Part shown: positions 11,401 through 21,331 of the stretch, piece after piece | How the letters are laid out: every line of letters starts with the position of its first letter | Position numbering within the stretch: position 1 is the first letter of the stretch | Source of the DNA: Rachycentron canadum | Lineage: Eukaryota > Chordata > Actinopteri > Carangiformes > Rachycentridae | Assembly (NCBI GenBank): GCA_038496675.1 | Contig: CM076651.1 | Coordinates: 4,488,037-4,552,036, forward strand | DNA: 64,000 nt | Reading direction: 5' to 3' | Notes under the pieces: model-generated | Databases searched by the model: none | Told to the model about the DNA's origin: nothing | What the model saw: only the letters and a program-made list of their open reading frames with translations | Program-made: the position numbers and the translations under genes

Positions 11401-14400
11401 TGCGTCATGCCCTGGAGCCTTGTCACCTAACAGAGCAGGTTTTTGTTGTTTAACCTCAGGAACAATATGAACTGGTGTACAGAGCCATCAAGTTAGTGTT
11501 TCAGAGATATTTGGAGTCCATGGATGCACAGAACTGCAGACATGAGGTGAGTGACCAGGAGCAAACCCTTGTGAGGTACATAGATGCAATGAAAATGTTT
11601 GATACATGCTCCAATGACACCAAGCGATACTGAAGTACAACCATCCCACTCGATGAGGCAGACACAGTTGCTGTGGCAGGTTTTTTTTTGTGGTTTTGTA
11701 ACATTAGTACAGAACACAGTTACATCATCTGAATGGAAAAAATGGCACTGCAGACTGGGTGATTCAAAACTGAACTATGAAGCTATTACTTCACTTGAAG
11801 CTAAAAATAAGTTTCATTAAATTTATTTGAATACAGTCTAATACTGCACACACTTTATATGATACTAAAAATGAATATGGCAGAATTCACAATTGCTTAG
11901 GATTTATGCATTTACATTACTTCCCTACATTTGTAAGAGTTGTTGTAGCTCACACTGCTCTTTGAATCTGGACAGGCGACCATGGTGCCATCTGCTATCA
12001 CAGCTGACACTGAATGCAATCTCTTGGACTTGAATGAGGAGGCAGATTTGCCGCCACAATTCCAGCACCTGCTGGACAATGAGAGAGACACTTTACCACA
12101 GTACCACACACCCTTGCCTTCTGCCTCAGAGAACCTCATTGTCTTGAACGCCAAAGAACACATGGACCAGCAACAGTGGCACCTACTCTGCGCCTTTCCT
12201 GATACCGTGGTCACCAGCCAGGACCTGCAGGGGGGACCCAGGACCTCACCCAAGGAGGTGCGGATGATCCAGAGACCTCCAGCCACGGCGGAGAGCATGA
12301 TGGATAACGATGACATACCATCATTGAGGCCTCCACCTACACCAGCTGTGGCAGAGGCCCTTTGTCTGATGGTGGAGGACCCCTACTTTGACGAACCTAT
12401 GAGCTCCCCTTCATCAGTGGACATGCCCATGGACTCGACTGAAGACGTCAAACAGTGGACAGTTAGCCCCAGCTTCAACACACCCTGTTTGTCTATGGAG
12501 GACCAGAGTCTTACTTCTCCCATCTCAGGTAAATGGCCATACTTGTGCTTGTTTTCTCAGAGACAAGCAACGTAGACAAATGGGTAGTTGAATTTAGTTT
12601 TGTGGACATTTGTGTGATGTTTCATTTTTTTGGTTCTGTCAAAGCTCATTCAGATGAGGAGCCACCTCCGCTGCCTGAACGAACCCCTGAATCCTATCAA
12701 ATTGCCATGTTCACAGGTATGTCTTCTCAATATATATCTACTATACAGTATTAACCATTGGCTTTGGTAAGGCTTTCCCCTCTCTGTTAGGTTTATTGCA
12801 TGCATTCCTATTTTAGAGTTTCTAATAATCTAAGAATAAAAAGCGTCCCTATAATTAATCTTGATAATATATGCTCCAACATCTCTTGATGTTGTCTTGT
12901 AGAGCACTCAGATCCCACTGAGAGATTATTGGTTACCATTCCACCTAACGCTGCTGCTGAGGCTGTCAGGGAGTTGAGAGGTGAGAATATACTGAAACTC
13001 TTGATGTGATGAGATGTGAGTAAATGTAAATACAGTGCATATGGCCTGCATATCACCCATTCATACTTTTGATTCAGCGTTTTTTCCTATTGCATATCAA
13101 TGATACATCAGGGGGAAATTCTCTCTTGCCCAAGGATCATTCATCATGGAGGATTAATAGATTAAAGGCGACCAGCTCTACTTCCTGATGTTGAAATGCT
13201 CCCAACAAAAACAGACTATTTATAGTTAATGCTTATTTCCATATTTCCAGGCTGCCCCCCTTCACCAGTCCCCCCACCTTCACCAGTCCCCCCACTTCCA
13301 GAGAGAACCCCAGAATCATTTGCGCTGGATATTGATCAAGGTGACCAAATAACATCATAAATCGATTTAAAAAAGAAAGAATTATTGCATTGTGCGTTTT
13401 ACTCACTTGTGTTATGCTGAAATGTATTATTTTTGTTTTCCATTCAGCTCCCGTGGAGCAGGACTTAGATGTCGTGCCATCATTGAACCTGAGCAGAATA
13501 GGAATGTCTTCTGAATGGTCCGGTGTCTCCACGCCGGCCGCCACTGCATCTCACAATGAGACGAAACCTTGGGTGAGGAGTAAGGTAAGAATTAACTTCA
13601 ATGGCCGAGTACTTCCATTTTTTTTTTTAGCTTAAAATGATAAGCTGAATGGTTATATTCACATTATTTGCGCACATAATGAAGTCAGCAACTGTTGAAC
13701 GCTCTGAACTCTGGTCAACTGAGAATGTGGATGATATTGTACATGTGTAACCCTAAACACAAAGTGGCGCCACAAATGTTTGGAGAGCTTTAATCTCTTT
13801 CATCAACCAGAAACATACACGTGTACTGATTGACATGCATAAGCATAGCTGTTATGTAACATCAACGTATGTTTCTTTCTTGTAGAGTCTGAAAGTAAAA
13901 ATGTGCTTCACAGGTAGGATTTTTTTATAACACGATGTTCAGGACTTCTATTTATTGTCTAATAACGAAATGTTATCTAATTATATGATTGGTAATTTAA
14001 TGTTGGAACATTTATGACATTACAACTATGTGCTTCTTATCTAATTTAGAGAGACTCACATATATCAAAATACTGCCAGTCATTATATTGTGTTTGTGAT
14101 GTTTCCACTGGTTCAGTAATTTCTTGTGATATATCTAGCACCACAATTTGACGTTGCATCAAATATGACTTCAAACCTCCATCCTCTCTATCCATCTCTG
14201 GAGCCACTGAAACCGTCGCTGCATCCTAACAGTAAGTTGACCAAGAGGCTTTGAGATCGTCCTTGGGGTGCACGGAAATTCAGAGAAGGTGAAATTAAAC
14301 ATGCTTGACTTGATTTTATCAGATTCTGCAGCTGAAGACAGCCTGATTCCTCCTCTTCCTGACAGAACCCCAGAGTCTTTCATCCTCAACACAGAAGAGA

Positions 14401-16302
14401 GTGAGTGTATCATCATCTTCCTCATCATCAACAGAGACACTATTTCACTTCTGCAGCAGCACTCGTTGTCCAAGTGAAGTGCTATTCAATTCGACTCGCT
14501 TCTTTCCCAACAGGTCATGTGAAACCTGCCCTCGGCCTGCAGCCCTCAGAGACAACACAACGCTCACCGAGGGTAGGCATGTCATCTGAGTGGGATGGCA
14601 ACTCTCACACCAAGAAATTCCTTGATGTTGTCATGTGCAGAAGCAAGGTAATGGCTCTCAAATACATCCACGGACTCACTTTCTCACACTTCCCTGAGTG
14701 ATTAATATTCTAAATGTCTATTTATTAGGACATTAACATTTTTGCTTTCAAATGCTCTCCCCAGACTGTTCGTGTTAAACCTTCAAGTCCCGGTAAGCTA
14801 AGACTTTTTTTTTTTTACACTTTTCCAGTATCTTATTTTTTGATATCCATAAGAAGATATATTTTTGGTTTTAAATACCAAAATAAAAAACAACAGGTGA
14901 GCCAATCACAGAGAAAATATAAGCCTCATTTTCTGAGTGACTAAATCAAAAAATAGCATATTTCAGGAAAACAGAGAGACAAAATCCCAAAAGGTTGGAT
15001 GGAGGGCTGGTCTCAGGGCATGGCTGCTAATGGTGACTGCTTTGTTGTGAAATCACAAAGTTACAGAGGTTCTGACGGATCGTTTTAAGGCCCAGTTTGT
15101 GAACACAGGCTGTGTGGAGTTTTCTGTGGACTGAGCACCCTGATGCTTTCACAATAGTAATAGCATGTAGATCTGCTCTCTAATTTAAAAAAAAAAAACA
15201 TGTAAATCTCTCCTATACTTTCTGACTTCCCCAGTGTGTCTGTGGCCCTGAGACTCAATACTAGTTTCCTTCCTTTTTTTTTTTTTTTTTTTTTAAAGGT
15301 TACTAAAACAGGACTAAATTTGAAATTGTATATTTACTGGAAACAGGTTTGTAGATACGAGTGAGTAATTACAGTAATACGGTGCTGATGTTCATGTGTT
15401 GCTGTAGACAGTAGTAGCCTCATATCACTTCATTATTGGGTTACGTCTTCATTTGATTTGTTGCTAATCCTGTAATGTAGCGGTTTAGGTCAGTAACCAA
15501 ATACTTTTGTTGACTGCAATCCACTAGTTTACCACATTTTGCAAGGTTGCATTGTTTTGTTTGTTGAGAATATACAACTGAATGAATCTGCAAAAGTACC
15601 TTTGACACCACATGGAGGCATCATTTACTAAAGCAAGAAAAAGCAAAAAAAAACAAAAAACAATGCCAAGTTTGTTGTTGATTAATCTTAATGACTATGT
15701 CTCTGCTGGGGGTAGTTTATCACTATCATTGTGTTTCCACTGCAGAGCTCCAAACTGCAGCTCAGCTGCTCGCTCCTCCTCCTGTGGCTGGAGCAGGAAG
15801 TGGTGAGTTACTTCACATATTAAAAGACAAGGCAAATTTCACAGTAGTATCGCTCAGAGGTGGTTATTTATAGACACACGAAAACTTGTCACACAAAGGT
15901 TCAAACACATAAATCACACCTCTAAAGCCATGATGATGCCAAAAAAGACTCGATAATAGAGCAGATTATTAATTCTAATGAAGCCTTGATGTGACAAGCA
16001 CTTTTGAGTTAGAAGTTTCAGGCCAATTTGAAACGCAACAAATCATTTCATGTTCAGTCTGTTTCTGTGTTCATCAGCACCAGTGGGACAGTATGATGTG
16101 AACCCCCAGTTCTCTCTGAATGCTGAAACACCAGGAAACAAACCAGACAAAACCACAGAAAAGGGGATGTCTAGAACAAAGGTAAGACAATGGCGAGTAA
16201 AAGCTACACAAAATGTGAAAGTATAGCCAGCTAAATCTGTTTTACTTTCTCTTTGTACAGAGTCTGAAGTTTTTTAGACACAAACAAAAATGTAAGTAAT
16301 GC

Positions 16303-16337
<35 letters not shown>

Positions 16338-16626
16338 CTTACTAAATGCCCTGATGTCAATAAGAAAAGTTGGACTAACATGTCTACAAACTGTCACCAG
16401 CTAAACCTGCCCCTCCACCTTCTCCTGCTCCACCTGGGACACCACCTCCAACAAATGGCACCTCATTTTCAGTGTTCAACTTCGGTAAGTCCACGTCTAC
16501 TTCATTTTGTCATTTGCATATTTCTACACATGCAATTTTATGACACCACCTTCTTTCTCCACAGGGTTTGGGAACCGTTTTGGAAAGCCAAAAGGCCCTA
16601 GGAGTTACCCACAGACTTGGATTTGA
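4785..16626 (+). CDS. PTPN22: Tyrosine-protein phosphatase non-receptor type 22 (LYP/PEP), complete
   Basis: Cytosolic PEST-type tyrosine phosphatase of haematopoietic cells that in mammals dephosphorylates Lck, Zap70 and other antigen-receptor kinases and binds CSK. Coding exons: 4785-4886, 6794-6902, 7516-7592, 7718-7813, 8018-8056, 8165-8236, 8428-8487, 8725-8867, 11029-11095, 11194-11271, 11460-11546, 11976-12528, 12645-12716, 12903-12980, 13251-13340, 13448-13584, 13886-13913, 14139-14231, 14323-14400, 14514-14647, 14765-14792, 15746-15802, 16078-16181, 16261-16291, 16401-16484, 16565-16626. The lengths sum to 2559 nt, giving 852 residues (human about 807), and all phases agree. Phosphatase domain about residues 35-310, WPD loop 198-200, signature HCSAGCGRT with nucleophile C232 and R238. 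The C terminus FGFGNRFGKPKGPR matches PTPN22 and separates it from PTPN12 and PTPN18. No frameshift was seen. Confidence 0.95.
4887..6793 (+). other. PTPN22: PTPN22 intron 1
   Basis: Intron of 1907 nt between GT at 4887 and CAG at 6791-6793. It contains the second dispersed repeat. An 81-codon open frame from 5302 shows no domain, no coding-like composition and no splice partner, so I leave it unannotated. Confidence 0.75.
5755..6530. repeat. Dispersed repeat, copy 2 (longer)
   Basis: The 3' part (5995-6530) is homologous and in direct orientation to 3031-3550. The 5' part (5755-5994) contains further repeat-like sequence (TTTATTTATATATCATCTGA, then TGAATGCTCAGTCTCATTTG) absent from copy 1. 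It lies in PTPN22 intron 1. No coding capacity was recognised. Confidence 0.65.
6794..11546 (+). CDS. PTPN22: PTPN22 catalytic domain exons 2-11
   Basis: Ten exons encode the classical PTP fold. Order: STKYRTDKTYPTKVAEK and KKNRYKDIVPFD (residues about 40-73), the substrate-recognition and core block DYINANFIK, then AYIATQGPL, MIWEYNIK, VVVMACREFEMGKKKCERYW, the WPD loop YVNWPDHSVP, the P-loop CSAGCGRTGV, QMITPNFSIYDLV, MRTQRPSVVQT and EQYELVYRAI (the Q-loop glutamine lies here). Catalytic Cys, Arg, WPD Asp and Q-loop residues are all present, so the enzyme should be active. The P-loop is split between exons 8 and 9 (AG|T within the Ser codon). Exons 5 and 7 are tiny (39 and 60 nt) but in phase. 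Confidence 0.95.
8391..8423 (+). repeat. 33-nt T run forming the polypyrimidine tract of PTPN22 exon 7
   Basis: An uninterrupted T homopolymer runs directly into the acceptor ACAG at 8424-8427. It functions by position as the polypyrimidine tract. Assembly length of such a run is unreliable. Confidence 0.85.
8868..11028 (+). other. PTPN22: PTPN22 intron 8
   Basis: The longest PTPN22 intron (2161 nt) interrupts the codon after the catalytic Cys. It holds a SINE-like repeat at about 9636-9890. The remainder is AT-rich with no supported gene. Confidence 0.75.
9636..9890 (+). repeat. Teleost SINE-like dispersed repeat
   Basis: Recognisable teleost repeat blocks in order: GTCGCCTCACAGCAGGAAG, TTCTGGGTTTGAGGC, TTCCTCCCACAGTCCAAAGA, GAATGGTTGTTTGTCTCTAT, CCTGTGATAGACTGG, TCGCCCAATGTCAGCTGG and a terminal TATAGAAGATTGATGGATT. 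A tail fragment of the same family occurs at about 57061-57121. Degenerate, so an old insertion. Confidence 0.7.
11976..12528 (+). CDS. PTPN22: PTPN22 exon 12, interdomain linker
   Basis: The largest coding exon (553 nt, phase 0 to 1) encodes about 184 residues of low-complexity, acidic and Pro/Ser/Thr-rich linker. It corresponds to the long central exon of mammalian PTPN22. Recognisable pieces include DDIPSLRPPPTPAVAEA and VEDPYFDEP, the latter resembling the VENPYFSSW stretch of the mammalian linker. The sequence is otherwise poorly conserved, as expected for the family's PEST region. Confidence 0.88.
12645..14792 (+). CDS. PTPN22: PTPN22 exons 13-21, repeated P-box module
   Basis: Nine short exons carry three P1-type proline boxes: PPPLPERTPESY (residues about 501-512, exon 13), PPLPERTPESF (558-568, exon 15) and PPLPDRTPESF (670-680, exon 19). 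Two of them are followed by a GMSSEW segment (RIGMSSEWSG in exon 16, RVGMSSEWDG in exon 20) and then by a 28-nt exon (SLKVKMCFT in exon 17, TVRVKPSSP in exon 21). In mammals the P1 box binds the CSK SH3 domain. The identical exon order, phases and near-identical lengths (137+28, 134+28) point to internal duplication. Exons 14 and 18 lack the motif. Confidence 0.88.
15746..16626 (+). CDS. PTPN22: PTPN22 exons 22-26, C-terminal tail
   Basis: Exon 22 is Ala/Pro-rich (LLAPPPVAGAG), exon 23 has KGMSRTK, exon 24 is a 31-nt exon SLKFFRHKQK, exon 25 a Pro-rich PAPPPSPAPPGTPPP, and exon 26 ends KPKGPRSYPQTWI with TGA at 16624-16626. The extreme C terminus is the conserved CTH motif of PEST phosphatases that in mammals binds PSTPIP1. 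Exons 23-24 correspond to human GKSFTRSK and SLKILRNMKK. Confidence 0.92.
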
Positions 16627-17240
16627 AGCAGCCACCCCTCTCTAAACATCAAAGGTGGTGCTGTTTTTATCCTTGTGTTGCTGAAGGACTTGGACATTTG
16701 GGAGTTTAAGTATCCCTTGAAGATCACAAAGCACCCTACGCTGCCTCTCATTGTCTAGTACATCAAAGTAGCACCCTCAGGAGAGGACAAACAGGGAGTG
16801 CCTTTTTACTGGCTCGCATGCGTTTTGTACTGTATATGAAGTAATGTTGATTTTAACTATTTACAAGTGCCTCATTGAACAACATAGACAGCCACCTGGA
16901 CCAAGGGTTGAACATTTAAGTAAAAGCTCAGGAGTATCACTCTTTTGAATATTTTGCAGAATTTTTATGCTTCTTGTTCAATGCTGTTAAACCTGGTGCA
17001 TGAGGGCTATATTTGTTTAGAGTTGTGTGTACGTGTGTGTGTGTGTTTGAAATAAGAGATATGATAAATAAGAATGATGAAATAAGAAAACGGGTATAAG
17101 ATTGCATCTAGTTCAGTGCCAGATGTGACATTTAGTTTTGCTTCTATGCCATAAGTTGTATTTCAAAAACCTGTGAAAAAAGGATACATTAAGGTACAGC
17201 AGATGTGATGCATATTAAATATGCATATAATGTAACTGTA
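16627..17240 (+). other. PTPN22: PTPN22 3' UTR with ATTAAA signal at 17214-17219
   Basis: Non-coding sequence after the stop. No AATAAA was found on the plus strand in this stretch; the best polyadenylation hexamer is ATTAAA at 17214-17219. The cleavage site would fall near 17235. The end point is inference. Confidence 0.5.
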
Positions 17241-17849
17241 CATTTAAACCGTGTTACATAAACTGGTTACACAAAAGAATTATTTATTTAAAAATATAGA
17301 AAATCTATGCATTCTCTTTTTTCCTACTGGATCACATTGGTACCATATTTTCACTGTCTGTAAGTTGTCACTCAGGTAACTGACAAAAATTAAAAAGGGT
17401 TTTGTACAAACATTAACATCAGCAATCATTGGTCTAGCACACAGCATCACAACAAACATGACAAAAGGCTGATGTGACAGTATTGTGACTGTCAATTTAT
17501 TTCTACATTGATTTAGGAAGTCAAGACCCTATGACAGACATATTTCAGACAAAATGAAAAATAACTGCTTGGCTTCCTGACTAGGATCTAATATGTATGA
17601 AAGGCATAATCTTCAGAAACACTGATGCAATGATTCTTTGTTTCCAGGTGATGTGCAGATGTTTTTAATGAGTTTTTAATGAGGCTAACCCTATACAGTA
17701 CAAGGCACTAAAACGTAGTCAGTGGTAGAGCAAAGGCAGTATCACACCATCACTTCCTTAAGAACCCTAATTTTAGAAGACTACAGACTGAACATCTCGG
17801 TTCAGATGAATTATAAATTTCAATTTCAATCACTGGGTGACATTCAACA

Positions 17850-18232
17850 TTAAAGGGCCCATTTGTACATTTGCTACTGCTACATAAGCACAATTAGCAT
17901 TTACAGCTGTTTACTTAACAGTCCAAAAGGCATTAAACTTCATTCCTTTACTCACCAACAGCTGTCTGTCCGTCAAAGGTGCCAGGCAATCCTTTGGTTT
18001 TGCTTCTATATCTATCACTTCTAACTTTTTATGTGAAGTTAGCATGCTAACCAGTTAGCCCCAATCCAGGTGAACCATCTCCTCACTTTCTGATAATGAT
18101 CCCAGGTTGTCCTGAAGAGGGCGTTTTATAGCCTCTTGTCTGTCTTGTCTCTTGGTAAGACTTTTAAGTAAACAGCTGTTAATGCCAACATTCACTATGC
18201 AGCAGTAGCAAAACCTATAAATGGCACCTTAA
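17850..18232. repeat. MITE-like element with ~70-bp terminal inverted repeats
   Basis: The left arm starts TTAAAGGGCCCATTTGTACA and continues TTTGCTACTGCTACATAAG to CAGCTGTTTACTTAA. The reverse complement of the right arm starts TTAAGGTGCCATTTATAGG and continues TTTTGCTACTGCTGCATAG to the same CAGCTGTTTACTTAA. The arms flank about 240 bp of unrelated sequence. I see no transposase. If transcribed as the RSBN1 3' UTR it would fold into a long hairpin. Confidence 0.7.
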
Positions 18233-18410
18233 AAATATTTTAGAGAAGAATTTAGAGGCAGAATTTCTAGGACGGCTCATTCTGTCATTTTTTTTTTTCT
18301 AAAAAAAAAACCAAAACAAACTAATGCTAATGCTGACTATGTAGCACTAGCAAAATACACAAATAGCTCCATTAAAGTATTTTAGGGTAGAAATCGTTGG
18401 ACGTCTCATT
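18196..18410. repeat. Tandem duplication of the inverted-repeat element's right end
   Basis: The stretch from ACTATGCAGCAGTAGCAAAA through GGACGGCTCATTCT (18194-18284) is repeated, diverged, from ACTATGTAGCACTAGCAAAA through GGACGTCTCATTCT (about 18337-18412). Confidence 0.6.
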
Positions 18411-19690
18411 CTAAATTTTTTTCTCGGACTATGAGACAACTGATCTGATACCACAAAATTACACACAGAAGAGTGTATACAACCACCGTAACCTTCGACA
18501 ACAGTGCCTTCATAGTGACATTACCAGTTAAAACTAAAGGTGTGAATGGATTTTAATTAAAATGGAGAATGAGTGCACCAACAGCATTCACATATTCCCA
18601 GTGATAACAACATAATATTTACATACCAAATTCTGGAGACATACTCAGCACCTGAAGAAAAGATTCAGACTATTACTATTCATATCAATAGCTGTAATTC
18701 TTTTGTCATTTAGAGGAGCTCCTATACTTATCTTAAATATTCATCACTGGTTATAAACCTGTGTTCATATGTTAGGTTCAATCTTAAGAAAATAAATAAA
18801 ATATCAAAAACAGTATCAACAGTAAGAAAAAAGGGCACTGTATAAAATGGCATTTAAATAAAGAATTGCAACTTATAAAGCTGACAAAAACGTGTTAAGT
18901 GCTTGTAGCATAATTAGATAATTGTATGTTGCTTAGTCTCAAAATTAAAAAAAAAAAATCTTCCTCATTTTATAACAAAATGATAGTCTTTCAAAATAAA
19001 AGGCCAATTGTTTTGATTTTCCTATCTTTCCTGACTGTGGCCAATCCATGAATCCCAATATGTCCTGAGCTCGTGATTCACACAGCAAAGGCCTGGCTGA
19101 ACTTTGCAGACAACTGGCAACGCCACCGTATCTCTTGGGTAAGGTTAGTCCACATACATCTGCTAGTGAAACTAATAAAGCAGTATAATGTCATTATCAT
19201 TATCATGAGTAATCACATCCATAATATGCCAAGAAATCAGTCCACCTGCGTTTGTGACTTCAGTCCTTAATTGAAATAATCCTGACAAAAACATAACAGA
19301 TGAACAGATTTTTAGTTGACCATAAATTAAAAAATTGAGACTTGCAGTAAGTGTAGCAACTTATATTGTCAGTCTAAAAATAATAGCTTCTTTATGTGAC
19401 ACACACCTTTTCAATAAGACAGCAGAGAGTTCTAGATTAGGTGTGACCACTAAAAAAAAAAAAAAAAAAGTATTACACAGTGTGATTAAACAATATATTT
19501 TGGGTGAGAAAAAAAAAAAAAATCACAAGGGACATTTTAATTAACATTTAAAGATAAAAAAAAGGGGTGAAGAATAATTTAAGTTGAAAGGCTTCCTGAT
19601 TTGACAGTTGTCAGTTTTAGTCTAAGATTCCTTCACATACGATCCTCCCATATTGGACAGAGAGAGAGAGGTTGCAGAGGGGGAGAAAGA

Positions 19691-20227
19691 TCATTTAGGG
19701 AACTCTGCAGTGTGGCCAAAAGCTTTTGGTAGTGTAGGCTCTTTTGAGGGCGTACAGCCAGAATGGACTGATGGCAAGGAAAAGTGTGGATCCTGGTATG
19801 TTGGGGGCAGGTGAGTAGATTTGGTGGGCTGTGGAGGGGCCGGCTGAGGCTCCTGGGGAGGTGTTGCAGGCCTCTGGAACTCTGGCTCTTCAGTTTTGGC
19901 CACCCCACCTTGGATGTTGTCTCCCTGTGGTCTTGCACAGGGGGTTACGGTGGCATCCGGCCTGGCCGGGGACAAAAAAGAGACTCGGCCTGTGGTGGGG
20001 CTGCGATCATTGGGCTGCTGCTCCTCCTCCTTGACCTTCTCCTCCGGATGGTACTGTTTGAGACGAATGTGCCAGGCCAGGCTGCACACTGCAGACACCG
20101 TCTTGAACTGATGGATGACGTTCCTTGGGATGAAGTAAATGTCGTCGTCACAGAGCTGGACACGGACATAGCGGATGCCTTCCCTCCTCAGCTGGTTAAG
20201 CTTGGCGTCGTCCACCCACTGGACACA
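19691..20227 (-). CDS. RSBN1: RSBN1 exon 7 (last coding exon)
   Basis: Starts CVQWVDDAKLNQLRREG after the acceptor CTGTGCAG and carries the conserved core end IYFIPRNVIHQFKTVS and AVCSLAWHIRLKQYHPEEK. About 110 residues of divergent acidic then Pro-rich tail follow (PPQEPQPAPPQPTKS), with the stop TAA at 19691-19693. Confidence 0.93.
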   Translation of the reverse strand, partial: CVQWVDDAKLNQLRREGIRYVRVQLCDDDIYFIPRNVIHQFKTVSAVCSLAWHIRLKQYHPEEKVKEEEQQPNDRSPTTGRVSFLSPARPDATVTPCARPQGDNIQGGVAKTEEPEFQRPATPPQEPQPAPPQPTKSTHLPPTYQDPHFSLPSVHSGCTPSKEPTLPKAFGHTAEFPK

Positions 20228-21292
20228 CTGCACAGACACACAGTGGTTTTGTGTTTAAGATTTTTACAGAATATGCTATCGGTGGAATCGTGATTTAAGA
20301 AAAAGATGCAAGATAGGACACATGCTATTTATGTATAAAAGTTCCAGTTCTTACCTGAGATACTGGGGGCTCATACAGATCAAGCTGCAGTCTCTGGACA
20401 ACTTCATTGAAGTCCCCAGCATGGAAACACACTACATCTTTGGTTATGCGGGGTCGGTTATTCCTGCAACAGATGGCAAAAAAAAAAAAAAAAAAAAAGA
20501 AAAGCATAATGCATACATAACGCATACAGATTTACCTCTCCTCGCTCAAATACCATGATATAGTATTACTGAAGCATGCCAAAAGACACTCACCATTCTC
20601 CAAAGTGCACTGCCTTCAGTACCCCAACAGCAGCAGTGCTTTGCCAGTCAAAGCTCTGACCTACATGGTCAGCATGGGCTTTGGTCCGGTCCTCAAACAG
20701 AACCTCTCTGGGTTCACTGGCCCTTGGCAGGTAGTGCAGATTCTTTATCTCATTCATAGACCTGAAAAAAAGATTTGAAGAGGAAATAGGGGAGGGACAT
20801 TAAGATAGGTTTTTACCCCCCCCCCACTAGAGTTAAAGTCATAAATTGTTAGTCCATGGATTTGTAACTCGTTTGATACGTTTTCTTTGAAGCTGGTGTT
20901 GTACCTGCGTCGTTTGAAAGGAGACTTGGGCATATCAGCGGTGGGTACCATTTGTTCGCCTGGTCGCACCCACATGATGGGCCCATCATCACTCTGAGAG
21001 CGACAGTCCAGCTTCAGACTGGACAGGCTTCCCCACGGTAGGGTCATCTGAGGTGACAAAAACAGGCACGTTCACAGAGCCAGCAGTGGGGTATACTTCA
21101 GGGTGTCCGAGCAAATTCACAGAGAATGAGTGTACACTTGACCTGCAACATTTTGACATAACCAATAAAAACATACTGTATATTACTATACGCAATTGCC
21201 ATGGGATTCCCTCCCTATCCCCGCATCAGGAACAGCGATTGCAAAACGAAACATGACCAGGTAAGATGGCTAGATCGGCGGAGGATAACTCC

Positions 21293-21331
<39 letters not shown>

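Larger units (their letters stand above)
17283..19690 (-). other. RSBN1: Presumed RSBN1 3' UTR
   Basis: No open frame is supported downstream of the RSBN1 stop. AATAAA hexamers on the minus strand lie at plus positions about 17497 and 17283-17288, so a 3' UTR of up to 2.4 kb is plausible and would almost abut the PTPN22 end. It contains an inverted-repeat element and several A/T runs. Length is inference. Confidence 0.4.

Noticed and set aside
19784..20293. 169-codon plus-strand open frame opposite RSBN1 exon 7
   Set aside because: Antisense shadow of the conserved RSBN1 coding exon.
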